From: Desulfobacterales bacterium
GTDB taxonomy: Bacteria > Desulfobacterota > Desulfobacteria > Desulfobacterales > C00003060
DNA: 19,627 nt
Assembly (NCBI GenBank): GCA_030616425.1
Contig: JAUWXJ010000016.1
Span: 1-19,627, forward strand
Direction: 5' to 3'
The notes under the pieces: generated by a model
The model's database searches: none
What the model was told of the DNA's origin: nothing
The model's input: only the letters and a program-made list of their open reading frames with translations
Made by a program: the position numbers and the translations under genes
Shown: one piece after another, positions 1 to 6,497 of the stretch
How positions within the stretch are numbered: position 1 is the stretch's first letter
Layout of the letters: every line of letters starts with the position of its first letter

Positions 1-1
1 G

Positions 2-157
2 TTCCTCATACCCATGGCTATAAGCCTGGGCTTCGGCGTGCTCTTCGCCACAGGCATTACGTTGCTGTTGGTCCCCTCCCTCTATATGATTCTAGAGGAT
101 GTTCGTGGTCTATCGGCCAACCTGAAGGCCAAAGTGGCCTCACGCCACGCAGTCTGA
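2..157 (+). CDS. RND efflux permease, C-terminal fragment (5' end outside window)
   Basis: Reading from base 2 gives 51 codons ending in TGA. The peptide begins FLIPMAISLGFGVLFATGIT and continues with LLLVPSLYMILEDV. This is the last transmembrane helix and cytoplasmic tail of hydrophobe/amphiphile-efflux (HAE1, AcrB-type) inner-membrane pumps, where the FGxxFAT...LxxxPxLYxxxED pattern is strongly conserved. These pumps are proton-driven and work with a periplasmic adaptor and an outer-membrane channel. Neither partner is visible here and both would lie upstream, outside the window. The tail after the helix is short and ends in a basic stretch, as is usual. The next genes are on the other strand, so this is the end of its transcription unit. 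Family assignment is firm for so short a piece; the substrate cannot be told. Confidence 0.85.
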   Translation, partial: FLIPMAISLGFGVLFATGITLLLVPSLYMILEDVRGLSANLKAKVASRHAV

Positions 158-579
158 CAGAGGCATTTATATAGGGGCCAAGGGGGACATCCTTAAGTAA
201 TTGAAGCTCCCCGCAGCAAGACTTCGGGGAATGCGCTCGCTGGTGCGGTTCAACGACCTGGATCGACTTAGACTTGGTCAGCTTAAGCTCGTCATGGACT
301 GAGGCTACGATGCTTCCTTTTGTGAGGGCTATGTATAGGTGCTCCTTTCTGGAAATGGATTTGGACTGATTGGGCTTTGTCTATCAACCGGAACTCCACC
401 AGTTACGTTAACGTCTTTATTTTGTCAAGGAATTAAAGCTGTTAGGGAGATAGACAACGTAGAAGGAAGAAATATCCTGGGCAAAATCGGGATGATATAG
501 GATTCTTGGGAGCTGCTGTTCTGGAAGCTAGGTCTTACGATAATTGGGAACATCAAACAGAGATATATAAAGCCCTTCT
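158..579. other. gene-free spacer between convergent genes
   Basis: These 422 bp lie between the RND fragment (+) and the CsgG-like lipoprotein (-). I see no RNA gene and no convincing CDS. A 23-codon ORF on the plus strand (231-302, beginning MRSLVRFNDLDRL) has no ribosome site and no recognisable relatives. The only structured piece is the hairpin at 208-230, entered separately. No classic terminator with a T run is visible for either flanking gene. Confidence 0.5.
208..230. repeat. GC-rich hairpin downstream of the RND gene
   Basis: TCCCCG at 208-213 pairs with CGGGGA at 225-230. Two more pairs (AG with CT) follow after one C/T mismatch, leaving a 5-base loop, CAAGA. It lies 50 bp after the RND stop codon and could help end that transcript, but there is no T run on either side, so terminator function is doubtful. 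It may instead be the remnant of a dispersed repeat. Confidence 0.4.
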
Positions 580-1305
580 TTATGGACCTGCAATCCCTTC
601 GACTTGTGTCCTATAGGCAGGATCAAGTTGAATGCACCTATCAAAGAGCTTGCGTGCTTCGTCTTTCCGCCCGTCGTCCAAAGCCTCCACTCCGCGCGCG
701 AAAAAGACTGCTGCCTCCAGCCTTCCTTTTTCCGGGCGAGCGACAGAAGATTTTCTGGAAGCGATAGTGACCTTGAGTGAAGCAGCAATTTTCCGGGCTA
801 GTTCCCTTTCCAATTCGAGAAATCCATGACTAGCACCCGTGATGGACTCTGCCATGAGGACTTCCGAGGTCTCTACCTTGATGATCCGGGCATCGATTCG
901 CACCTTGGATCCCAAGACCATAAAAGACCCAAAGGCGATGCTCTGTGCACCCAAAATACGGCCAGCTTGAACTGCCGTGGATTGGTTGATCATGCCACTT
1001 TGGCCCAAGGCGATTTCCTTCACCAGGGCCGTTATCTTGCTGCGCTCGATAAGCTTCAGTGAAGTCCCAATCTGTTTGAGATCGGTTATCAGCATTGCGG
1101 ACAACCCATTACTCAATGGCGCGTATTTTTCAGGGTCGGTCACGGAATTATTCTCAAAGGGTAAGATGGCCAGTGTCTTAGGAGGTTCGCTAATGGGACG
1201 GGCCATGCGAGATGGTTTTCCTCGCTCTGGAGCGGCACAGGCAAAAAACAGTAAGAAAGCTCCTAAGACCAGTGCATTAAGATTCTTAATTCGATATTTC
1301 AACAT
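580..1305 (-). CDS. CsgG-like lipoprotein with C-terminal TPR-like repeat
   Basis: This predicted lipoprotein has 241 residues. Residues 1-22 form a signal sequence with a hydrophobic core, followed by Cys23 in a lipobox-like context (LLFFAC), so it should be anchored to a membrane facing the periplasm. Residues about 47-185 match the CsgG-like fold: an opening TLAILPFENNS strand, then a LITDL helix, an LIERSKI segment, an AGRILGAQ segment and strands ending in an amphipathic ELERELARKIAASL helix. Residues about 200-235 look like one TPR unit. The start was set at 1305 because GGAG lies 9 bases upstream; an ATG at 1320 has no ribosome site. It lies 105 bp downstream of a paralogue on the same strand, probably in the same operon. 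CsgG itself is the curli export channel, but this wider family includes many lipoproteins of unknown role, and no curli genes are seen. Confidence 0.75.
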   Translation of the reverse strand: MLKYRIKNLNALVLGAFLLFFACAAPERGKPSRMARPISEPPKTLAILPFENNSVTDPEKYAPLSNGLSAMLITDLKQIGTSLKLIERSKITALVKEIALGQSGMINQSTAVQAGRILGAQSIAFGSFMVLGSKVRIDARIIKVETSEVLMAESITGASHGFLELERELARKIAASLKVTIASRKSSVARPEKGRLEAAVFFARGVEALDDGRKDEARKLFDRCIQLDPAYRTQVEGIAGP

Positions 1306-1410
1306 CTCTTGTTTCTCCATATCGTTGATCTAAAAGCCATAAGAGCTGTTTGTGTTTTCGGGTAATATTGCCGCATACAACTCCCAACTCCCCTCTCTTT
1401 TCCGCAGTGC

Positions 1411-2592
1411 TTACCAGCATGGCTTAGGAGGGCACGGAACTCGTGGCCTGGGTGGAGGTGTAATAACAGGTGGTAGCTGTGGCGTAGTCTGAGGTTGTCG
1501 TGGTTGTACTCGTTGTTGTGTATGGGGCCCGCTAGATCCTTCCTTTAGCACATCACCTGACCTTGGAGTTGATTGTGCTGCACTATGGGCCGAATTGAAT
1601 TGCGGATCAAGCTTGACAGCATTGTTAAAGGCCTGGCTGGCTTGGGCAAACTGCATCTGGTCGAGAAGATGCAAGCCTCTTCCGAAAGACATAAAGGCTC
1701 GCATATTGGTGGTGTGAATCCTTCGTAGGGATTTTAGTACTGAAGGGTCCAGATCCTCTTTTTTCAATCCCAACATATCTAGAATTTTAAACACGATCTC
1801 TTTCTCAAGCTTGAAAAACTCCTGCCTGGGTCTCCCTATTGTTGTCTTGCCCAATTCCTGGTGATTCAACGTTTCGGTAACAATGGAGACTATCTGTAAA
1901 TCGTCCTTTTGGGAAACGCCCATCTCACCCCAGGCAATATTTCTTGCAAGTAAGAGTTGGCCTGCTTTGCAGGCTGTGGCAGGATCGACGAGCCCGGTGG
2001 CCCCAATACGCATCTCATCCATAAGGGCCTGCATTTTTACCCTTTCCACCACTCTTAGCTCCGGGACCTTGGCAAGGTCTGTAATGACCATTGCGGTCAG
2101 GCCCTTGATAAAGGGAATAAGGTCAGGGGTGGCAACATTCTTGAAGTTGAGTACGGCAACCGTGTTTGTCTTGAGGCGATTTTCAAGATCTTCACCCGGT
2201 CCGCGTTTCACAGCTTCCTTAGCAAAGTCGGTCGCCTGGCGTATCTTGAGCACTGTTAACCGTTCCCGGACAGAGACTGATTTGCTGTTGTCCGGAGCGA
2301 GGGCAAGGTATTTCTCCCATTGCTGAATTGCTGCGTCCCGCTCTCCCTTGCGGAGGTAAGCCATCCCAATATCAAAGCGAATCGCATAATTATCTGGACT
2401 TAATGTACTTAACCGTATTATCTTACCATCCTTGTACTCAAACACATCTTCCCCTGAATCCTCATCGAACTTGATCGCTCCAACCGCCTCGTAGGTTTTG
2501 CCCGTATCCAAACGGCCCGAATCTCTGGCGGCGCATCCCGAAACAATCAGTATCCAGAAAAGCAATACAATTGTGACAAATAGCTTTTTCAT
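1411..2592 (-). CDS. CsgG-like lipoprotein with TPR repeats and proline-rich tail
   Basis: This predicted lipoprotein has 393 residues. The signal sequence ends in a clear lipobox (IVSGC, Cys20). Order: a TPR-like unit at about 67-100 (FDIGMAYLRKGERDAAIQQW), a CsgG-like domain at about 143-275, a second TPR-like unit at about 297-332, then a low-complexity tail rich in Pro and Gln ending near PCPPKPCW. The CsgG-like part is paralogous to that of the next gene: KGLTAMVITDL matches NGLSAMLITDL, and VVERVKMQAL matches LIERSKITAL. The start at 2592 is preceded by a G-rich ribosome site; an upstream ATG at 2628 overlaps the best -10 candidate, so it was rejected. The fold suggests an envelope protein, perhaps forming an oligomer with its neighbour. 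The substrate and role are unknown. Confidence 0.75.
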   Translation of the reverse strand: MKKLFVTIVLLFWILIVSGCAARDSGRLDTGKTYEAVGAIKFDEDSGEDVFEYKDGKIIRLSTLSPDNYAIRFDIGMAYLRKGERDAAIQQWEKYLALAPDNSKSVSVRERLTVLKIRQATDFAKEAVKRGPGEDLENRLKTNTVAVLNFKNVATPDLIPFIKGLTAMVITDLAKVPELRVVERVKMQALMDEMRIGATGLVDPATACKAGQLLLARNIAWGEMGVSQKDDLQIVSIVTETLNHQELGKTTIGRPRQEFFKLEKEIVFKILDMLGLKKEDLDPSVLKSLRRIHTTNMRAFMSFGRGLHLLDQMQFAQASQAFNNAVKLDPQFNSAHSAAQSTPRSGDVLKEGSSGPHTQQRVQPRQPQTTPQLPPVITPPPRPRVPCPPKPCW

Positions 2593-2627
2593 GATCAGTA
2601 CCCCCACAGTCTCCGTATTCTGTGCCA

Positions 2628-2656
2628 TATATACAAGAATACCCGACTAGATTCAA
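2628..2656 (-). promoter_or_regulatory. candidate sigma-70 promoter for the lipoprotein pair
   Basis: On the minus strand TTGAAT (2656-2651) is followed after 17 bases by TATATA (2633-2628). Each box matches 4 of 6 consensus positions. It would start transcription about 30 bases before the ATG at 2592. Spacing and place are right but the boxes are imperfect. Confidence 0.35.
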
Positions 2657-2832
2657 CTCCAATAGGTTGATAGATATCTGTGCAAGCCCAATTGTACTGA
2701 GAAGTAATATGAGTAAAAATGGTTTTTGCATTATTGCCCCCCGGGCAGGCCTAAAACGCACAGGGTATTGTGGTTATTGTTCTTATCTCAGAAGTCAAGG
2801 TTAGCTTGCCACTGTACGTAACAAAATAGCAG

Positions 2833-2858
2833 TTGACTCTTGAAAGGTCAAGGGTCAA
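2833..2858. repeat. nested 11-bp palindrome, possible operator or RNA hairpin
   Basis: TTGACTCTTGA (2833-2843) and TCAAGGGTCAA (2848-2858) are inverted copies around the 4-base loop AAGG. The only non-Watson-Crick pair is a T/G that would be a wobble in RNA. The left arm contains TTGACT, which could serve as a -35 box with CAATAT (2856-2861) 17 bases on, leading towards the short ORF at 2911. A T run (2870-2876) lies 11 bases past the hairpin, too far for a standard terminator. A regulator site is the more natural reading. Confidence 0.45.
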
Positions 2859-2910
2859 TATCTGCCTGTTTTTTCTGTTGAAATTGACAAAATCAAGAAA
2901 GGAGGCAGAC

Positions 2911-2973
2911 ATGATCCTTGAGATAGTACCTGTTGAACTTGGCGATGGTTTTGAACAATGTCATCCTCGGTAG
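2911..2973 (+). CDS. possible 20-residue small protein or remnant
   Basis: An ATG is preceded by the strong ribosome site AAAGGAGG (2898-2905) at a spacing of 5 bases, and opens a reading frame of 20 codons: MILEIVPVELGDGFEQCHPR, then TAG. The ribosome site is among the best in the window, which is why it is listed. The peptide is acidic, has no signal or membrane segment, and is not one I recognise. It lies on the strand opposite both neighbours. It may be a true small ORF, a leader peptide or the start of a decayed gene. Confidence 0.3.
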   Translation: MILEIVPVELGDGFEQCHPR

Positions 2974-3022
2974 CCGTTGGCGGTGTGTACATAGAGTGAA
3001 AGGGGATTATACAGAGGTCTCA

Positions 3023-3391
3023 CTAGGGATAGTATGTAGCGGAGGCGGTTTCAGATTCCCAGGCGGTCACGCGGCTAACCTTGATTTCCGGGTCTTGCAG
3101 CAATATGGCCAATTGCTCTGCCACGTAACGTGCAATGTTTTCTGAGGATGGATTCTGATCCTTGAAGGGATCGAGCTCGTTCAGGAACTTGTGGTCCAAG
3201 CTCTCCATAATCTGATTCACATGCTTTTTCAGGATTCGAAAGTCGATCACCACCCCTGCCTCGTGCAGCGTAGCTGAGGTTACGCACACCTCAATCTTCC
3301 AGTTGTGTCCATGCAAGTCCTCACATGCCCCCTCGAATTCCTTAAGCTGGTGCGCGGCCGAGAAGTTTGTTATGACCTTGAGTTCATACAT
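3023..3391 (-). CDS. queD: 6-carboxy-5,6,7,8-tetrahydropterin synthase (QueD / PTPS family)
   Basis: This 122-residue protein belongs to the 6-pyruvoyl-tetrahydropterin synthase superfamily. Zinc ligands are His14 (FSAAH), His27 and His29 (HGH). Cys23 sits in the CxxxHGH arrangement typical of bacterial QueD, which makes the 7-deazaguanine precursor (queuosine pathway) from dihydroneopterin triphosphate. The Asp66-His67 pair (LDH) and Glu112 (WESE) fit the remaining active-site positions. The length is normal for the family. No other queuosine gene lies in the window. It is 156 bp downstream of a zinc-ribbon gene on the same strand, so it may be read from its own promoter. The ribosome site is weak (GGAG, 11 bases before ATG). 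A folate-related PTPS role is less likely given the CxxxHGH pattern. Confidence 0.88.
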   Translation of the reverse strand: MYELKVITNFSAAHQLKEFEGACEDLHGHNWKIEVCVTSATLHEAGVVIDFRILKKHVNQIMESLDHKFLNELDPFKDQNPSSENIARYVAEQLAILLQDPEIKVSRVTAWESETASATYYP

Positions 3392-3516
3392 GAATAAAAT
3401 CGCTCCGCAATTTTATATAAGGCGGCTACGCTGCTTGACTTACTTCATTCAAAAAGCGTTTAATAGACAGGTGCCCAAATCGCTGTTTGAATGAAAGGGA
3501 AACGATGTTCGACATA

Positions 3517-3540
3517 AATCCGCAATCTAAAATCCGAAAT
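3517..3540. repeat. short heptamer tandem repeat
   Basis: Three imperfect 7-bp units follow one another: AATCCGC, AATCTAA, AATCCGA, and then AAT. They lie between queD and the zinc-ribbon gene. This is a small satellite-like tract with no visible function. Confidence 0.5.
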
Positions 3541-3547
3541 GGTATTG

Positions 3548-3805
3548 CTACTCTCCTTCCCCTTTGTACGGTTTTCCGCATTCGTTGCAGATACCGCGTT
3601 TATTGATTACGCCGATGCATGTGCCGTCACTGCACAGGGTGCGTTTTGAAAAATCGATTGCATCATCACCGCGTTTTTCTGTTGCCTTTGGCACAGGGAT
3701 CTCTGCTCCGCAGTGTAAGCAGAATCTTCCCTCAAGAGGAACTTTTTCATTGCATTTAGGGCACTCCCTTGACGGCAGTTCAGCCTTGCAGTGAGGACAC
3801 TTCAT
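3548..3805 (-). CDS. small zinc-ribbon protein
   Basis: This 85-residue protein has ten cysteines in five pairs: Cys3/6 (CPHC), 15/18 (CPKC), 29/32 (CLHC), 58/63 (CSDGTC) and 73/76 (CNEC). The pattern suggests two zinc ribbons, with a third cysteine-rich site near the C terminus. There is no signal peptide or membrane segment, so it should be cytoplasmic. The start at 3805 was chosen because GGAGG lies 12 bases upstream, formed by the last codons of moaA. A longer frame from 3847 would add residues that overlap moaA and look unrelated. It begins 8 bases after the moaA stop, so it is very probably cotranscribed with fdhE and moaA. Function unknown. Confidence 0.75.
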   Translation of the reverse strand: MKCPHCKAELPSRECPKCNEKVPLEGRFCLHCGAEIPVPKATEKRGDDAIDFSKRTLCSDGTCIGVINKRGICNECGKPYKGEGE

Positions 3806-3813
3806 AAGGATTT

Positions 3814-4803
3814 CTAACCTCCAATAGTTGACATGGGGCGGATGCACTCTCCCCTTTCCAGTATTTCGGCGTGATGCTGCTTCGGTTTCCTGGCAATCGC
3901 TTCTTGAAATACGCGTTTCAGATCTTCCTGGTTACATCCGTTCCTAAGGGGGGTCTTGATGTCTACCTCTTCGTCGGCAAGAAGACACGGGCGAAGCCTG
4001 CCGTCTGCCGTGAGCCTGAGGCGGTTGCACGAAGGGCAGAAGTGGTGACTGAGGGGAGTGATGAAACCGATCTCCCCCTTTGCTGATTCAAACCGATATC
4101 GCTCAGCAGGCCCGTCATGGAATGAACGCTGAACCTGGAGAAGAGGACCAAGGGCCTCGAGCTTGGACCTTATCTCGTCTGACGAGATGTACTTTTCAGG
4201 CGCCCAGGCACTGTCCCGGCCAATAGGCATATACTCAATGAATCGGATGTGATACGACTTTTGCACAGAAAGGTCTGCAAACCGGGCTAGTTCGTCATCA
4301 TTGAGTCCCCTGATCGCCACGACATTCACCTTAATCGGCGAAAACCCGACCGCCTCAGCGGTTTGAAGCCCCCGCATTACAGCATCAAAGCATTCCCGTC
4401 CGGTCATCTTGGCATACTTCAAGGGGTTCAGGGTATCGAGACTCACATTTATGCGACGGATGCCCGCTTCAAAGAGCGGCCGGGCCATCTCCTCCAGCAG
4501 TACAGCATTGGTGGTGATGCTGACATCCTCGATCTGTGGGATCCGGCACACAGACTCGACCAAGTGCAGAAGATTTCTGCGGAGCAGGGGTTCCCCGCCC
4601 GTGAGGCGAACCTTTCTTATGCCCAGGTCAGTTGCTACCTGGATTACCTTGAGGATTTCCTCGTAGCTCAAGATATCGGCATGATCCAGGAGCTTCAGAT
4701 CCTTTACCGGCTGGCAGTAGATGCATCGCAGATTGCAGCGGTCTATTACTGATACCCTCAGGTAGGTAATCTTGCGGTTGTAGGGATCTACATTTGGAGC
4801 CAT
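3814..4803 (-). CDS. moaA: GTP 3',8-cyclase (molybdenum cofactor synthesis)
   Basis: MoaA is a radical-SAM enzyme that, with MoaC, turns GTP into cyclic pyranopterin monophosphate, the first step of molybdopterin synthesis. Of the 329 residues, Cys23, Cys27 and Cys30 (CNLRCIYC) bind the SAM iron-sulfur cluster and GGEP (69-72) is the SAM-binding motif. Cys256, Cys259 and Cys273 (CPSCN...RPC) hold the second cluster, and the chain ends in the functionally important Gly-Gly. The length is typical. Its ATG overlaps the end of fdhE by 16 bases, which points to translational coupling. Its product is needed for the molybdenum or tungsten bis-pterin cofactor of FdhA, encoded just upstream. Confidence 0.97.
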   Translation of the reverse strand: MAPNVDPYNRKITYLRVSVIDRCNLRCIYCQPVKDLKLLDHADILSYEEILKVIQVATDLGIRKVRLTGGEPLLRRNLLHLVESVCRIPQIEDVSITTNAVLLEEMARPLFEAGIRRINVSLDTLNPLKYAKMTGRECFDAVMRGLQTAEAVGFSPIKVNVVAIRGLNDDELARFADLSVQKSYHIRFIEYMPIGRDSAWAPEKYISSDEIRSKLEALGPLLQVQRSFHDGPAERYRFESAKGEIGFITPLSHHFCPSCNRLRLTADGRLRPCLLADEEVDIKTPLRNGCNQEDLKRVFQEAIARKPKQHHAEILERGECIRPMSTIGG

Positions 4804-5672
4804 ATGGGGATGCCGCTCTCAAGGCCTTTTTGTTGGGCTATCATGTCAAGGTGCAAGGTGGAGACCTGTTCAATGGAAGGATACACAGGGCGCTTCATTT
4901 TCCTGGTATCAACGGTCTTGATGTACTTCTTGCACTCATCGCACACATCCACCCGATAGTCCTTTTCTTCTTCGCTAAAGAAATAGTGTAATTTATTGTG
5001 GTCTCTATTGTCGCAGAATGGGCAGTACATTCTGATCGTTTGCCACTCGTGGCCGCAAAAACTGCAAAGGAAGGATCGCTCTCCCTCACCCCGGAGTATT
5101 GACAGGGCAGGCGCGCTGCCACAGATGGGGCAGTACCCCTTATCCCATGGCGTCTCCTTGTCCAGATAGGTGGCCAGCTGTTCTGCGCAAAGAGACAGGG
5201 ACGGTCTGATGCCGCTGTATGCGAAAAAAGCGAGGACCTTGCTGTCGATTCCGAGTTCTTGTGCAGCTTTGTCAAAATATTCCTGACCTTCGCCCAAGAG
5301 CTCAGAAAACAGGGCTGAGGCCTCCAGCGCACCATGGTCCAGGCCATGCACGATCTTTGGGGCGGCCTCGGCCAGCACCTCGTTGGCCTCAGCAGCAAGC
5401 TGGCAGAGCTTTTTCAGCAGGGCCACAGATTCCTTGATAGCTATTTTAAAGTCTCCCCTGTTGATCAGCGGGAACTTCTCTTTTTGCTTGACTGAAAGGA
5501 GTTCATTAGAGATTTGGATGGGTTCAAGCTGTAGTTGCCCCCTGGTTTGCTCCTGGGCCAGAAAGAGCACCTCGTAAAAATCGAGTAGCGCTTCATAGGC
5601 TGGTCTTTCTGCCTTGACTGCAGCTATAGCCTTCTTAATTCGATCCGCAGTTACGGTTTCCTGTTCATTCAT
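4788..5672 (-). CDS. fdhE: formate dehydrogenase accessory protein FdhE
   Basis: FdhE is a cytoplasmic rubredoxin-like protein required for maturation of exported respiratory formate dehydrogenases; in E. coli it binds the catalytic subunit. The 294-residue chain has a helical N-terminal half. The C-terminal half carries four CxxC pairs: Cys181/184 (CPIC), 203/206 (CSFC), 217/220 (CPFC) and 244/247 (CDEC), as expected for the family. The start at 5672 has a GGGGG ribosome site a few bases upstream; a start at 5705 would lie in the tail of the terminator at 5706-5740 and was rejected. It is followed directly by moaA. No strong promoter is visible in the 33 bases between terminator and start, so it may depend on read-through from fdhAB. 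Confidence 0.93.
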   Translation of the reverse strand: MNEQETVTADRIKKAIAAVKAERPAYEALLDFYEVLFLAQEQTRGQLQLEPIQISNELLSVKQKEKFPLINRGDFKIAIKESVALLKKLCQLAAEANEVLAEAAPKIVHGLDHGALEASALFSELLGEGQEYFDKAAQELGIDSKVLAFFAYSGIRPSLSLCAEQLATYLDKETPWDKGYCPICGSAPALSILRGEGERSFLCSFCGHEWQTIRMYCPFCDNRDHNKLHYFFSEEEKDYRVDVCDECKKYIKTVDTRKMKRPVYPSIEQVSTLHLDMIAQQKGLESGIPIWLQM

Positions 5673-5705
5673 AATTCCCCCGTTATTCCCTGTGTGACAT
5701 AGCAC

Positions 5706-5740
5706 AAAAAGGGGAGAAGGTCAAACGACCTTCTCCCCTT
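5706..5740 (-). terminator. intrinsic terminator between fdhB and fdhE
   Basis: A perfect 14-bp inverted repeat (5709-5722 with 5727-5740, 4-base loop AAAC on the plus strand) is followed on the minus strand by a TTTTT run (5710-5706). It lies 35 bases past the fdhB stop codon, oriented to end the fdhAB transcript. It is the strongest terminator in the window. Confidence 0.9.
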
Positions 5741-5774
5741 CCTTGAGGTTTTCGATTCTACCAACTCGTGTCTA

Positions 5775-6482
5775 TCACAAGCGGGCTGTCAAGTCGGTCA
5801 ACGGCCTAACCATCCTCTTCATGGCCACGGCCCTCGATACATCAAAGGCCCCAATAGAGGCAACCGCAAACTTATGATAGAGTTTGGGGTCCTCTGTGAC
5901 CATATAGATGACGCGGATGTCACCGGCATCCAGGAGTTTGGCCCCCTTGACCTTGGCTTTGCGCTTTTTCGCCAGCGCAAGCATCTCCTTCCGGCTGCCA
6001 AAGTTCATGGCACCCGTGGGGCAGGTCTTCACACAGGCTGGCAGGAGCCCGTTTTCTACCCGGTCAATACACATGTCGCACTTGGCTAGGGTACCATCCT
6101 TGGCCGCGCGCGGGATATTGTACGGGCAGGAGTCGATGACGGCCTGGGCATCCAGTTTCTTGGTGTTTGCCGTGTAGAGGACTGCACCGGTTGCTGAATC
6201 CCTGAAAATGGCCGTTGGGTCATCAGCCGTCATTTCACAAGGCGGCTCCAGGCAGTGGCGGCACTGATCCGCGAAGAAGAGCCACTTTAGCTTCTTTTTC
6301 ACCACTACCTCTTCGAACCTTACAAGCTTATAGGTCACGAAGGAGAGATCCGCCGGGTTTTGATAGCTTCCACGATTCACTGTTTTCTCTGCAGGCAGGC
6401 CGTGCCACTGCTTGCACGCGACCTGACAACCCCTGCAGGCTGTACAGACTGTTGTATCTACAAAAAATGATTTACCTGGCAT
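5775..6482 (-). CDS. fdhB: formate dehydrogenase beta (iron-sulfur) subunit
   Basis: This 235-residue ferredoxin-like subunit passes electrons from the catalytic FdhA to a cytochrome. Twelve cysteines are arranged as Cys13/16/19/23 (CTACRGCQVAC), 74/77/82 (CRHCLEPPC), 119 (SCPYNIP) and 135/138/150/154 (CDMC...CVKTC). That is enough for three [4Fe-4S] clusters, the number known in the beta subunit of D. gigas FDH; FdnH-type subunits carry more cysteines plus a C-terminal membrane helix, which is missing here. The enzyme is therefore probably a soluble periplasmic FdhAB dimer. There is no signal peptide, as expected if it is exported with the Tat-tagged FdhA. It begins 15 bases after the fdhA stop, with the ribosome site AGGAGGTGATC. 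Confidence 0.94.
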   Translation of the reverse strand: MPGKSFFVDTTVCTACRGCQVACKQWHGLPAEKTVNRGSYQNPADLSFVTYKLVRFEEVVVKKKLKWLFFADQCRHCLEPPCEMTADDPTAIFRDSATGAVLYTANTKKLDAQAVIDSCPYNIPRAAKDGTLAKCDMCIDRVENGLLPACVKTCPTGAMNFGSRKEMLALAKKRKAKVKGAKLLDAGDIRVIYMVTEDPKLYHKFAVASIGAFDVSRAVAMKRMVRPLTDLTARL

Positions 6483-6497
6483 TCAGATCACCTCCTC

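Larger units (their letters stand above)
2593..3022. other. spacer between queD and the lipoprotein pair
   Basis: These 430 bp hold the weak promoter at 2628-2656, a nested palindrome at 2833-2858 and a short plus-strand ORF at 2911-2973, each entered separately. The rest shows no coding or RNA-gene signal that I recognise. Confidence 0.5.

Noticed and set aside
3806..3847. Longer N terminus of the zinc-ribbon protein starting at 3847
   Set aside because: The extension overlaps the end of moaA and adds unrelated residues before a natural MKCPHC start that has GGAGG upstream.
5673..5705. Longer fdhE N terminus starting at 5705
   Set aside because: It would begin in the T run of the terminator, and the added 11 residues are not typical of FdhE. 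The ATG at 5672 has its own G-rich ribosome site.
5775..6482. A degenerate FdhB with lost cluster cysteines
   Set aside because: Twelve cysteines look few beside FdnH, but they match the three-cluster beta subunit of the D. gigas type, so the subunit is probably intact.
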